Below, piece by piece: positions 1 to 11,010 of a DNA stretch of 64,000 nucleotides. The translations under genes were made by a program, and so were the position numbers. Below the pieces are notes generated by a model. That model searched no databases, was not told the DNA's origin, and saw only the letters and a list, made by a program, of their open reading frames with translations. Origin of the DNA: Dugong dugon (taxonomy: Eukaryota > Chordata > Mammalia > Sirenia > Dugongidae); the NCBI GenBank assembly GCA_030035585.1, contig CM057469.1, positions 14,998,501 through 15,062,500 of the forward strand, in the 5' to 3' direction. Numbering within the stretch: the stretch's first letter is position 1; each line of letters begins with the position of its first letter.

Positions 1-967
1 AATATTGTATGAGACCACTACTACAAAAACTCATGAAAAGGTTTACACACAAAAAGAAACGATCTTTGGTGGTTACGAGGGAGGGGAGGGGTGGGAATGG
101 AAAAACACTAAATAGACAATAGTTAAGTGGTAACTTTGGTGAAGGGTTAAGACAGCACACCGTACTGGGGAAGCCAGCTCGACTTGCACAAGGCAAGGTC
201 ATGGAAGCTCCATAGACACATCCAAACTCCCTGAGGGACCAAGCTGCTGGGCTGAGGGATATGGGGACCATCTAGCTCAACTGGCATAACAAAGTTTATA
301 AAGAAAGTGTTCTACATTCTACTTTGGTGAGTAGCATCTGGGGTCCTGAAAGCTTGTGAGCAGCCATCTAAGATACTCCACTGGTCTTACCCTATAGGTA
401 GCAAGGGAGAATGAAGAAAACTAAAGACACAGGGGAAAGATTGGTCCAGGGCACTGATGGGCCACAACTGCCACAGCCTCCACCAGACTGAGTCCAGTAT
501 GACTGGATGGTGCCTGGCTGCCACTGCCAACTGCTCTGACAGGGGTCACAGCAGAGGGTCTTGGAGAGAGCTGGGGAAAAATGTAGAACAAAATTTTAAC
601 TCACAAAAAAAGACCAGACTTACTGGCCTGACAGAAACTGGAGAAATCCCAAGAGTATGGCCCCCGGACACCCTTTTAGCTCAATAATGAAGTCACTCCT
701 GAGGTTCACCATTCAGCCAAGGATTGGACAGGCCCATAAAACAAAACGAGACTAAAGGGGAACACTAGCCCAGGGGCAAGGACTAGAAGGCAGGAGGGGA
801 CAGGAAAGCTGGTAATAGGGAACCCAAGGTCAAGAGTGTTGACGTGTCATGGGGTTGGTGATCAATGTTACAAAACAATACACGTACTAATTGTTTAATG
901 AGAAACTTGTTTGTTCAGTAAATTTCATCTAAAGCACAATAATAAAAAAATTTAAAAAAAAAAAAAA
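1..967 (+). mobile_element. L1 LINE, 3' end with poly(A) tail (elephant-type)
   Basis: Non-coding 3' UTR of an L1, cut by the window edge. The same sequence recurs, diverged, near 1965-2744, 18071-18671 (antisense), 49885-50645 and 60106-60361, which shows it is dispersed. It ends with a purine-rich block, a poly(A) signal-like stretch and an A-run at about 948-967. The ORF at 457-687 lies inside this UTR and is not a gene. The assignment to elephant L1 is from memory of the family. Confidence 0.8.
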
Positions 968-1434
968 GGGCTTCTACTCAGACCCTGGAGTTCCTGTTTC
1001 TCCAAGCTTGCTGCACACAGATAATTTTCCAAAAGAACCAAATGCCTAAGGCCAAATGGTCTCCACTAAGCTGCTTACAAAAAAAAAAAAAAAAAGTAAT
1101 AGTGAAAGTGACTCGAGGGAACCAGTTCCCACAAGGTTCAAAAGGACACCTAAGGGCAGATGGCCTGTGTGGGTCACCCCAATTCCATGAACTCAAAAAT
1201 GTGGATACCAGGAGAATTAAAACAATTTTGTAACAGTTATTATTTAAAAAATATATCTTATGCACATGTAACAAATGCACTTTATGTGTACAATAAAATT
1301 TTACATCACAACCCAGTACACTCATGGGTGTACACATTCAACATATAAAACAGAAACAAACAATTTATGAAGTAATACCATTTACAGACAAAGCCCTTGA
1401 AGTTTTCTATTCTATTGTATTCTATTTCACTTGT
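968..1434. other. No gene recognised; A-rich spacer
   Basis: Holds an A-run at about 1080-1095 and a short TCTAT-like simple stretch near 1405-1425. No element or coding signal was recognised. Confidence 0.5.
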
Positions 1435-1628
1435 TAAAAATGTTAGTTGTGTGCCTTGCTATCATTACTGAACATTTTGATTAAAGATTCCATAGAATAA
1501 ACCTGATCAAAAGGGGGAAAATGTAGAACAGAATTTAAAATTGTTATGGACTCTAGACTTTCTGGAGCCATGGAGGGTGAATGAACCCCTGAAACTATTT
1601 CCCTGAGATAATCTTTAAACCTTAAACC
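1435..1628 (+). mobile_element. L1 3' UTR, left part, split by a nested L1
   Basis: Matches the reverse complement of the L1 3' UTR at about 21530-21700. It resumes at 2745-3073, so one older L1 was split by a later insertion. The left junction ends in cttaaacc and the right part starts with the near-identical tttaaacc, a short target-site duplication. Confidence 0.75.
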
Positions 1629-2744
1629 ACATGACCAAGGCAAAGGAAGACACTGAGAGGTACGTGAGCGTGAAAGGCAACAACAGTAGATACTATTACG
1701 TACACAGTTCTCGTAAAGTAGTGTTTGCAGTAGCAGTAATAACAAACAATAATTTACAAGTGGATACATAGGTAGATATGTAAGCTGAACAGGTGTGGGA
1801 TGGCATATGGGAGTACACCCATGAGCCTACATAGGTTCGGCAGAGGGTATTTCTACCTACACATTTGCATGTGCTGTAAATATATCCATGTATATAGAAG
1901 AGAACACAGGGGGCACAGTTATAAAAACTTCTTAGCCCTAATTGAACACTCATGGGACTGAGTCACTGGTTTTGAGGGTTTAGGACCATAGTCTTGGGGG
2001 ACGTCTAGGTCAATTGGCATAAAATAGTCTATAAAGCAACATCTTACAGCCTAATTCGAAGAATGGGAACTGGGGTCTTAAAAGCTTGCGAGTGGCCATC
2101 TAAGATAGCTATTGGTCTCTTCCCAACTGGAGCAAAGAAGAGTGAAGAAAATCAAAGTCTCAGGGAAACAATTAGTCCAAGGGACTAATGGACCACACGA
2201 ACCACAGCCTCCACTAGCCTGAGACCAGAAGAACTAGATGGTGCCCGGCTACCACTACCAACCGCTCTGAGTGGGATCACAATAGAAGATCCTGGACAGA
2301 GTGGGAGAAAATGTAGAAGAAAATTAAAATTCACAAAAGAGACCAGACTTACTGGTCTGATAGAGACTGGTGGAATCCCTAAGACTAAGGCCCTGAGACA
2401 CCCTTAAAACTTGGAATTGAACCCACACCCAGAGATCACCTTTCAGCCAAATGTACAGGCCTATAAAGTGAACAATAACACCTGTGAGGAACATGCTTCT
2501 CAGAACAATCAACTATAATCAACCATCAGAAACCAAAACGTTCAGAAGGCAGGGAAGGGCAGGAAAGATGGGAGGATGGAAATGCGGAACCTAGGGAGGA
2601 AGGGGGTAGAGTGCTGCCACATTGAGGGGATTGCAACTAATGTCACGAAACAAAATGTGTGTAAATTGTTGAATGGGAAACTAAGTTGTTCTTTAAGCTT
2701 TCACCCAAACGACAATAAAATGTTAAAAAACATACAAAAAAAAA
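1629..2744 (+). mobile_element. L1 LINE 3' fragment nested in another L1
   Basis: Its 1965-2740 part repeats the 3' UTR seen at 230-967, and it ends in an A-rich tail at 2724-2744. It lies between the two halves of an older L1 3' UTR with a short duplicated target. ORFs here on either strand are incidental. Confidence 0.75.
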
Positions 2745-3073
2745 CTTTAAACCAAAAATATCCCCTGAAGTCTTCTTAAAACCCGAGCAATAGCGTAGTT
2801 TAATTAGTACAAAAGGCCTGCCTTGAGCATTATGCTCTTTTAGGAGCTAGCTGTACAGCAACTCCAAAGGTTAGATAAGAACCTTAGCGGGCAGTGAGTT
2901 TATACTAATGAAGGAGGAACAACTCAGAAAAGGAGGGTGAGAATGGTTGCCCAACTCAAACAATGTAATCAATGTCACTAAATTGCACGTGTAGAAATTG
3001 TGGAATAGCTGTATGTTTTGTTGTGTATATTCTCAACAACAACAACGAAATAAATAAAATTTAGGAAAAAAAA
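2745..3073 (+). mobile_element. L1 3' UTR, right part, with tail
   Basis: Continues the element broken at 1628. It matches the reverse complement of 21200-21520, including the block near gaggaacaactcagaaaagg, and ends in an A-rich tail at about 3045-3073. Confidence 0.75.
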
Positions 3074-3179
3074 ATGTTGGTTTTGTACCACTAACTTGAT
3101 TTCACAACCCACTAGCAGGTCCGTGTTTGAAAAAAAAAAACCTGATCTAGAAGGCATATATAGCAGTGACGCTGCCAAG

Positions 3180-3510
3180 TCTTAGTTACATACATGTACA
3201 GCTTTACAACAAAATGCCAGATTGTTTTCCAAAGTGATTATATCCAGTCTACACGCTCACTAGGAATGTGAACGAATGAACACCTGTAGTTGTAGTTTTC
3301 TATCCTCTCCCACACTCAGTATTATCAGAGTTCTTAATATTTGCTAACCTGGTGCGTGTAAAATGGTATCTCACTGTGGCCTTCATTTGTAGTTTCCTGA
3401 GGAATAATACGTTTGGATATCTTTTTTATTACATATTCACCTCCTCTGTGAAGCGCCTATCCGTGTCTTTTGCCCATTTTTCTGTTGGCTATTTTACAAG
3501 GAATATTTTG
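3180..3510 (-). mobile_element. Old L1 (L1M-type) ORF2/3' fragment, antisense
   Basis: Carries antisense L1 ORF2 C-terminal blocks (aaatggtatctcactgtgg and ttttgcccatttttctgttgg), also seen in the L1s at 22850-22990 and 29650-29800. Diverged and with no open frame. Confidence 0.7.
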
Positions 3511-5044
3511 TAATTCTCCACCCTCTACCATTCTCTGCTCTTCCCCTCTTTACTCAGCAGACCGAGCTTTCTCTCTGATCCTACTTCTTGGCTCCTTCTC
3601 TCTCTTTGCTCTCTCAGAGCAGCATGGATGCAAGGAGTGGGCGAGAACCCCTGCGTGTCAGTCCCTACAATGCCATGACAAACAGGACAGATTGCTTGGA
3701 AGCTCCATCTTAGGAAGCCCAGGGACAAATGAATAACACGCAAAGGCTCAGTATCTGGAAAAGACCATAGCCTCCACTCTAGACTCCTGGAACCACGTTA
3801 TCCAAGCGAATGACTGTAGTAGGGAAGGGGCCCACTTGTCCTAAGAGAGCATATCCTCCACTGTTCATACATCTCTCCTGTTGACACCTTTCTTGTTGAA
3901 AAGAAATAAGAAAGCTACGCTTCATTGAGATTCACTCCTATGCTTTTTAAGATCAAGCAGAAATCTCACATTCTTTTATTGCCTTCTAGGTTTACTTTCT
4001 TTCTCCTCCTTTCCTCTTTCTTTTGTAAATTCAGATCATGTAACAGACAAGGGTCATAACTAAAAACCAATCTTCATTTTCCTGAGCTACCTATGATGTC
4101 ATTTACTGCATTCTTAGGTCTCCAGAGCCAACGCTCCAGACAGACAGGCATGTAGACACACACACACACACAAAACAAAACCTCAGCTCACAAGGAGCTT
4201 TCAGAAGCTTGGGGGATTGCCGTGGCCCGAGGCCTGCGCTTTTCCAGGAGATGTGCATCCAGATTGCCGCTGCATCTTACCTGGATTGCAACCAAGAACT
4301 GACACTCTCACCTCCCCTAGCAGGTAAGAATTGGTAAGTCTGTCTTCACAGACGGAAACTGATGCCCAACTTTTTGAGGCAACTTGACTCACTGGGGAAG
4401 TTTCCAGCCAAGTCGGAAATAAAATCTGTGCTGTTGGAAAACCCAGGAATGCACACTTTTATCTGTTTTTCTTTGGCAGATATACCAAAGGATGATCAAC
4501 ACGCAGAGGGTTAAATGTGTGGGGGAAATAAACTCAGTGGTGTCGGCTCAGGACACAACATACTGGGAATGAATAATAGAAAAACAGCGCTCTCGCTCAG
4601 CTTCATAACTCACGCAGATTTGTGGATTTGGGTTAACCAAGGCTGGAATTCCAGAACTCAAGTTACCCCAGTGTGGTAGACCAGGGCAATTTCTGTTGGC
4701 TGCATGGGAGATCTTCAGTGTCAGCATTTATGTTCATCTGTACTCAACATTTTCATCCAATATGTAAGTAACTTTCTTTCCATTCTTGTGTTGAGAAGGA
4801 GCCCAAAGCCTGGAACAGAGGAGGAAAAAGTCTGTATCCACTTAGGACTAAATGTGGCCACCAGTGCCGAAGAATGCTGACTGTGTCCATCCCAACCAGC
4901 TCCTAATGCCTGGCAGTAAAAGACACCAGACACCTGGGACGGCAAGGAGAGCAAGGCAATGACTGTGTCGCACATTTCGTCACTTGGCCATAATCTGCCA
5001 TGGGTCCCTGGCAGGCTGTGTTAGAATGCTTCATCTCCCCAGTG
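3511..5044. other. No gene recognised
   Basis: About 1.5 kb without an element I can name. A short CA repeat lies at about 4157-4173. ORFs of 60-90 codons on both strands lack supporting features. Confidence 0.5.
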
Positions 5045-5105
5045 AGCTAGAAGCCTCTCCAGGGCAGGGACTGTCTCGTGTTTCTTCTGCAGTTCCCATA
5101 GTGTA
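5045..5105 (+). mobile_element. L2 LINE 3' end fragment
   Basis: The block ctccagggcagggactgtct resembles the L2 3' end (gagggcagggacttttgtct type). Very short, so tentative. Confidence 0.4.
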
Positions 5106-5350
5106 CCATGTCGGTTAGTCTACCAGTCAGGGTTCAACTGCGGAAGCAGAAGTCTAGTAAATATGAAAGGATATATTTAGCAATGCTGGGAGAAGCTGTG
5201 GAAGTAACGTCTGTGAGGGGCATCAGAGTCACTCACTGGTCCTCCTGAAGCACCTGTGTGAATGGAAAAATCAAGGTTTGTGGAGGAATATGGAAAGCCA
5301 GGCTTGTGCAGCTGCTGGAATGGGACTGTAAAAGTAGAACTGTGTCTTAG

Positions 5351-5703
5351 TGTCTTAGTGCTGCTATAACAGAAATACCACAAGTGGGTGGCTTTAACAA
5401 ACACATTTATTTTCTCACAGTTTAGGAGGCTAGAAGTCTGAATTCAGAGCGCTGGATCTAGAGGAAGTCTTTCTCTCTCTGTTGGCTCTGGGTAAAGGTC
5501 ATTGTCTCTTTTCAGCTTCTGTTCCTTGGTTCCTTGGTGGTCTTCATGTGGTATCTTCCCCTCCATTTGTGCTTCCTTCTCTGTGCCTAATCTGTTTATG
5601 TCTCAAAAGTAATTGGCTTAAAATACACCACACACTGATATAGCCTCATTAACATAACAAAGAAAATCCTGTTCCCAAACGGGATTACTTCTACAGGCAG
5701 TTT
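5351..5703 (-). mobile_element. MaLR-type LTR (ERVL-MaLR), left part, antisense
   Basis: Begins tgtcttagtgctgctataac and follows the usual antisense MaLR/MST order: a polyadenylation block near acacatttattttctcacag, then a tctcaaaagtaattgg block. It is interrupted by RTE and L1 insertions and resumes at 6137 with the terminal ggacacaattcaatcc block. Confidence 0.75.
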
Positions 5704-5929
5704 GTTGTTGTTAGGTGCCGTCAAGTCCGTTCCAATTCATAGCGACCCTGTGGACAACAGAACAAAACACTGCCGGGTCCTGAGCCATCCTCACGATCGT
5801 TGTTATGTTTGAACCCATTGTTGCAGCCACTGTGTCAATCCATCTCATTGAGGGTCTTCCTTTTTTTCGCTGACCCTCTACTTTACCAAGCATGATGTCC
5901 TTCTCCAGGACCTGATCCCTCCTGATAAT
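5704..5929 (-). mobile_element. RTE (BovB-like) LINE 3' end, antisense
   Basis: Starts with gttgttgttaggtgccgtc and continues through accctctactttaccaagca, the same blocks as the RTE 3' ends at 32812 and 11758. Compare the sense copy at 29440-29640. It is inserted in the MaLR LTR. Confidence 0.85.
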
Positions 5930-6128
5930 GTCTTTTCTTTTTTTTTAATTGTTGTAGTTTAAGTGAAAGTTTACAATTAAAGTTAGTCTCTCATACAAAA
6001 ATTCCTACATGCATTGTTATGTGACCCTAGTTGCTCTCCCCGTACTGTGACAGCACACTCCTCCTTTCCTGCGCTGATCTCCCATGTCCATTCAACCAGC
6101 TCCTAACCCTCTCTGCCTTCTCATCTCA
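5930..6128 (-). mobile_element. L1 3' end, antisense, with target duplication
   Basis: A T-run at about 5936-5947 is the reversed poly(A) tail, followed by the L1 end also seen at 52010-52225. The 8-bp repeat ctgataat flanks it (5922-5929 and 6129-6136), marking insertion into the RTE edge. Confidence 0.75.
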
Positions 6129-6136
6129 CTGATAAT

Positions 6137-6185
6137 ACACCTTTACAACACATAAGTTTGGAGGGACACAATTCAATCCACAAGC
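6137..6185 (-). mobile_element. MaLR-type LTR, right part, antisense
   Basis: Resumes the LTR broken at 5703, ending with the gggacacaattcaatccac block that also closes the LTR at 41902-42414. Confidence 0.7.
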
Positions 6186-6511
6186 AGCTGGTAGAGAAGT
6201 CTATGGAAAACTATGACCTTGTGTCTGGTGGTGGGCCTGTGGCCACCGCTGGTCATCAGGGCCAGAGGTCAGAAAAAATTGCTGCAATGGGAAAGAGAAG
6301 ACATGCTGGAACCCACCAGCACCCCTGCATCTCTGTCACAGCATCTAACCACAATGACCTTCAAGGAGTAATGGCTGCTGCTTCACTTCTTCCTTCCTAA
6401 TCTTGGGCAGATTTCCTGTCTGGCCAACTCTAACCAGGAATTATATAGAGAATGGGATTCTGGGAAACATAATTCCAGTTTAACCATGTTGATACAGTAC
6501 AAAATCAGCAA
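6186..6511. other. No gene recognised
   Basis: No repeat or coding signal recognised in this stretch. Confidence 0.4.
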
Positions 6512-6522
6512 AGGTAGGTAAT

Positions 6523-6900
6523 GTTGTTGGTTGCCGCTGAGTCTGCATGGCCACTTTATATACGAGAAGGAGATGTTGCCTGGTCCTGCACCATCTTCAT
6601 GATCATGAGTATGTTTGAGTCCATTGTTGGGGCTATTGTACAGCGCCTTCCCCCTAGTAGGTTCGTCTGTTAGCACTATATCGAACATTGTTCTGTTAGT
6701 CTCTGTAAGGTTTTCATTGGCTAATTTTCTGAAGTCAATCACCAGGCCTTTCTTTCTAGTCTGTCTTAGTCTGGGGGCTCTTCTGAAACCTATCTACCAT
6801 GGGTGACCCTACTGGTGTTTGAAATACTGGAGGCACAGCTCCCAGCATCACAGCAACATGCCAGCCACCACAGTACAACAAATTGACAGATGGGTGGTAG
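6523..6900 (-). mobile_element. Internally deleted RTE derivative (5' and 3' ends only), antisense
   Basis: The left part (6523-6640) is the reversed RTE 3' end. The right part (about 6775-6830) is the reversed block accagtagggtcacccatgg, which also occurs at the 5' side of the element at 15921-16445. The reverse transcriptase region is absent. The perfect 11-bp repeat aggtaggtaat flanks it (6512-6522 and 6901-6911), so it inserted in this shortened form. Confidence 0.75.
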
Positions 6901-6910
6901 AGGTAGGTAA

Positions 6911-7076
6911 TAAACTAAAAAAAAAACCATTGCCGTCAAGTTGATTTCGACTCATAGTGACCCTATAGGACAGAGTAGAACTGCCCCATAGGGCTTCTAA
7001 GGAGCGGCTGGTGGATTCAGACTGCTGGCTTTTTGTTTAGCAGCTGAGCTCTTAACCACCATGCCACCAAGGCCCC
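6911..7076 (-). mobile_element. AfroSINE, antisense
   Basis: A full-length-like reversed tRNA-derived SINE, from tail (ttgccgtcaagttgatttcg) to head (ccaccaaggcccc). It is flanked by agaggtaggtaa (6899-6910) and agagataggtaa (7077-7088). The left copy coincides with the target duplication of the adjacent deleted RTE. Confidence 0.9.
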
Positions 7077-7117
7077 AGAGATAGGTAACACTGGTCTCAG
7101 TTTCTGGTTTCATGGGA

Positions 7118-7325
7118 AAAGCTCTGATCTAGCGTCAGGAGATCAAGGAATATGGGTCATGGTTCTACCACTAACTAAAAACATGTCCTTGGGTGAGTGG
7201 CTGAACCTCTCTGCACTTCAGGTCCTCAGAGGGAGAAAGAAAACAATGACTCTCTTACAAGGTTCATACAGAGGTGAGGGAATTAAAATGTGAGCAGTGA
7301 GCTTTAAGAACTCCCGTCTAAAGGT
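7118..7325 (+). mobile_element. MIR SINE
   Basis: Order of MIR blocks: a tctaccactaact core, then tgtccttgggtgagtggctgaacctctctg, then a ttcatacagaggtgagggaatt end. Old and diverged. Confidence 0.65.
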
Positions 7326-7330
7326 TCTAA

Positions 7331-7875
7331 AAGATACTAAATCTGCAACATCATTTCTCTTGGATTTTCTACACTTGCCTTTCCAGCATGTTTGTTTAGA
7401 AATAAGTCTCCTGGCTAAAGTGTGTGTCTGAAAATCAGAAATTCCAACTATTTTTTCTCTAACTACGATCTTGGCATACAAAACTTGGAGCAAGCCATTA
7501 AACCATTTACTGTCAACTTGTATGCAGAATGGGGATAATGACATTTTACGCACAGTAGTTGCTCACGAGCTAAGTCCCTTAAAGGAATGAAGCCCCGGGG
7601 TTTGCTGCACCAGGCACAGCACAGCTATTGTGAGCTTCACTACAGCAGTGCTCTACAAGGTTCTCAGGGCTGGTCTCTGTTATCTCCTCCTTGGGACAAC
7701 AGATGAGTTTACGCCAGAGCTTACTTAGCCCAAAAACCTGCCCCATTTCACCCTGAGCTGAAGCTCCAGGGCTTGCTTCCTTTTACTTTGTATCATCAAA
7801 TACAGAAAGGCAATCTGTTTCCTGGTTCCAGTCTAACCTCCTGCAAAGAGATAAAAGAGGGTCTTGCCTTACTTG
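7331..7875. other. No gene recognised
   Basis: No recognisable element or exon; the antisense ORF at 7218-7553 runs into the MIR and has no family signature. Confidence 0.45.
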
Positions 7876-8190
7876 AGGGGGCAGTGGTGGCTCAGTGGTA
7901 GAATTCTCACCTTCCATGCTGGAGACCTGTGTTTGATTCCTGGCCAGTGCACCACAGGCACACCCACAACCTGTCTGTCAGTGGAGGTTTGCGTTTGCTA
8001 TGATGCTGAACAAACAGGTTTCAACTAGGAAAAGGGACCTGGCAATCTACTTCCAGAAATCTGCCAGTGAGGACCCTATGTATCACGATGGCCCTGTCTT
8101 CAACCAATCATGGGGATGGCACAGAATTGGGCAGCCTTTCGTTCAGCTGTGCATAGTCGGGGCCAACTGGACAGCAGCTCACAAGACTTA
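7876..8190 (+). mobile_element. tRNA-Gly-derived composite SINE
   Basis: The head resembles tRNA-Gly: A box tggctcagtgg, anticodon position TCC in the loop after ctcac, and a B box near gtttgattcc. The body and tail (gggatggcacagaattgggcag) match the copies at 47744 and 56123. It is a SINE, not a functional tRNA gene, because the acceptor stem does not pair. Confidence 0.8.
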
Positions 8191-8706
8191 CTTGAGTCCA
8201 CTGGAGGTGGTGACCGGGAGCAGAGGAAAGACGGAGGAGGTGGAGTGAGGCCAGGGCTGAGGAAGCAGGGCCTAATCCAAGCAGCTGCTCCCACCCCGGA
8301 CCAGAGGAGTCGGGAGCCCTGCCAGAGATCTGCTCCTGAGACCAAGGTTATGTTCGTGTCTCCTTAACTAGAAAAATGATGGCCCCAGCAGCTCTGAGAA
8401 CATAAACCACAAACTTCACTCATACACACATACTTCAGCCTCACCCCTTAGGTGTGAAGGGTTAACTTCCTGGCAAACAGAAAGGTTAAGGAAAGAATGC
8501 ATATTAGTATTTCCCCCCTACTCTTTTCATTCACAACATATGCCTTTCCCAGGTCTGAGTACTTTAATAATTAATATCTGGGTCACCAAATGCTTAACTC
8601 TTTCTGTGTAGCTTCCATAAGCGTCAACCAGAACCCACCAACAAATGTAAACTTGTGACATTTGAACACAAAGTAATAGCGCTTGCTTCCAAAGGTGCAA
8701 AGCTCA
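8191..8706. other. No gene recognised
   Basis: Overlapping short ORFs on both strands at 8100-8367 show no family signature. No repeat was named. Confidence 0.4.
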
Positions 8707-8733
8707 GAGCAGCAATTTTTTTTTTTTTTTTTT
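8707..8733. repeat. Poly(T) run
   Basis: About two dozen T residues next to an A/T-rich stretch; possibly the reversed tail of an eroded retroelement. Confidence 0.7.
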
Positions 8734-8744
8734 GGATTAAAAAA

Positions 8745-9070
8745 ATTTTATTCAGTCAACAAAACTATATTATAGAGGCTACTGTGTGCCAGCCAGCATT
8801 CTAGGTGTTGGGGATGGAGCAGCCCCTGCTCTCTGCATTGAACCTAGTGGACAGACAACAAGTGAACAAATACGTAATATTTTCAATAATAAGTGCCATG
8901 AAGAAAAACAAAAATAAGGGGACAGAGAATGATGGAGAGAGGGAAGGTGTCAGCTCTGTGGCAGGAGTTTCAAAGGTGCTGTGAGATCACTCCCCGGGAA
9001 AGTCAGTGCTTGCCAGGAATGTGTTTGAGGTGGTTCAGAGAGCTATCTCCTGCCTGTCTCACAGAGCTCC
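8745..9070 (-). mobile_element. L2 LINE 3' region, antisense
   Basis: Antisense L2 order: attcagtcaacaaa, then tactgtgtgccagccagcattctaggtgttgggg, then ataagtgccatgaag. The later part is more diverged, so the right edge is approximate. Confidence 0.65.
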
Positions 9071-9357
9071 CTCGAAGATTCCCCCACAATCTTGCTCCTC
9101 ATTCGAGAAGAAGGGACCCTCCCCACCCCTGCCCACCTGCCCAGTCTTCATTATCTTGGCGCTGCATGAAAAGGAGAAGGATTCTCTATTCCCTTCTCAC
9201 GCAACCCACATTCTGACCAAACCTGGTACAAGGAGGGCTTTGGGCAGCTGGATTATGTTAACTGACAATATACCCTTTTAAGAAGAAACGCATTACAGAT
9301 GGTCCAGTTAGGATGCAGGCTATTTTGAGACTTCCTGACCATTATTTCTTGGCTAGT

Positions 9358-9425
9358 TCATTCAAATAAATCATTTATTGCACTTTAAGAGGTGCTGGGG
9401 ATAATGATGACTAAGATTCATTCCC
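9358..9425 (-). mobile_element. L2 fragment, antisense (tentative)
   Basis: A short aaatcatttattgcac...gtgctggggataatga block resembling the L2 3' end. Confidence 0.4.
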
Positions 9426-10524
9426 TGCTCAGAGCAGCATTTTTCATCCTATGCTTCCCACTGTGAGCACAAGTTCTTTATGAAGGTGAAGCCTTGCATT
9501 GCACCATCCACAATCTCTCCCATCCCGTGGCATGCTTAAGCAAGTTGGCTGATGGACAGCAAGTGAGGTCTGAATATTTATATAGAGTCAAGGATAAACA
9601 TATTTTGGTACTTTCAAAGCCCAGCATAAAAATAGCAGTAGAAATATCTCGTGATAAAAATAATCAAGTTCTGAAGCCCTTTACTCATTTCCCTCTTTCT
9701 TAATTGGAAAACTTTGATGTGACTTGCACCATTTGGGGCCATGTCATGTTTGTTATGTTTGTATAGTAACCAAAAGCTCTGGGTAAATATTTATGTAGTT
9801 ACAAAACTTTCAACAGGCCCCAAACTTGGAATAATCCAAAAGAAAACAGAACACTCCATTTTAGGCAGTTGTAAATCCCCTCTTGTCAGCCTCCCTGGGA
9901 CATTGGAAAGGAAGGAGTAAGCCCGAATGGCTGCCATATGTTTGCTGCGAGTGGGCTTTGGGGGCTGAGGGTGGAAGGAGAGCAGAGGAGGGGGCTGTGT
10001 GGCTGGTCCCCGTCGAGTGTCCCAACAGTCTGGGAACGTGCGAGCATCGCTCTGCACTTGTCAGCTGTTGCCTGGCGGATGCCTGTGTGATAAATGAATA
10101 ATGGGCTCGGCAGGGCTCTTCTTACACTAAAATATTCAGTGCATATGGTTCTGGCCGGTTCTCTCTCCCATCCTGTCTCTGGTCACTGTGGAAGTACATT
10201 TGTTCCCCAGGCCGTAAAAAAAGAGTGTTACAGCTTTGAGGAGAGAATTCAGGACAACAGCTCAGAGCAACAGCCTTTAGGGACATGCCATAAAGAACTT
10301 ATATTTGAAACCTGGATGCAGAGTCGTCTAGAAAAGTAGCCGGGGTCGGGGGGGAGAGCGTGTAGAGAAAAGGGAAGAGAATCTAACAAGGGTGGTTCCT
10401 TCAAGTAAATAAAGACCCAGACCTGCACATTGTAAGCTTGTGGCCACTTGTGAAATTTTACAAGAGAGAGAGTAGGCAGAGGATGCTCCCAGGCGTGTAT
10501 AGACTACAAGGCTGGCTGTGGAAT
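9426..10524. other. No gene recognised
   Basis: About 1.1 kb of apparently single-copy sequence. ORFs at 9791-10057 (antisense) and 9883-10339 are short and overlap one another; neither shows a domain. Confidence 0.5.
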
Positions 10525-10731
10525 CAGTCACTGTTAGTGCCATCGAGTCAGTGCTGACTCATAGATACCCCCTGTGTGCAGAGTACAAGTGCTCCATAGG
10601 GTTTGCAAGGCGGTGACCTTTTCAAAGCAGATCTCCAGGCCTGTCTTCTGAGGCACCTCTGGGTGGGTTTGAACCACCAACCTTTTTGGTTAGTAGTTGA
10701 GCACTTAACCATTTGTGATGCCCAGGGACTG
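10525..10731 (-). mobile_element. AfroSINE, antisense
   Basis: Reversed SINE from tail (agtgccatcgagtcag) through ctccatagggtttgcaagg to head (cacttaaccatttg...cccagggactgc). It belongs to the longer variant with an additional tctccaggcctgtcttctgaggc block. Confidence 0.85.
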
Positions 10732-11010
10732 CTTGGAGTCAAGCGCCGGGGTTCAAATCACACCTCCATCTTATACTATCTCTGAGATTTTGGGTGATCT
10801 ACTTCTAAAAATCAGCCAATGAAAACCTTGTGGATCACAACAGTCCAATCTGGGCAGTGTTTTGTCGTGCTGTGCATGGGTCACCATGATTCGGGGGCTG
10901 ACTCAATGGTATCTAACACCAACACTAACACCAATAAATCTGTGGAATAATAATAACCGTTCCATACTTCATGTAGCTGTTGTGAGAATTAAATACTACA
11001 ATCAGTGTTA
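10732..11010 (+). mobile_element. MIR SINE, interrupted
   Basis: The left arm (ggggttcaaatcacacctcc) and right arm (ggaataataataaccgttcc...gttgtgagaattaaatac) are MIR-like and separated by a composite-SINE tail at about 10794-10935. Confidence 0.6.
10794..10935 (+). mobile_element. Composite SINE (tRNA-Gly type) tail fragment
   Basis: 5'-truncated: begins within gatctacttctaaaaatcag and runs to gactcaatggtatctaacacc, matching the second half of the SINE at 47744-48087. Nested in a MIR. Confidence 0.7.

Noticed and set aside
457-687. A 76-codon protein gene, with a similar 96-codon antisense frame at 18282-18572
   Set aside because: Both lie in the same L1 3' UTR repeat; the similarity between them reflects repeat copies, not a gene family.
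6899-7088. A direct-repeat array based on aggtaggtaat, suggestive of a CRISPR-like structure
   Set aside because: The three copies are target duplications of two retroelement insertions, with transposon sequence between them.
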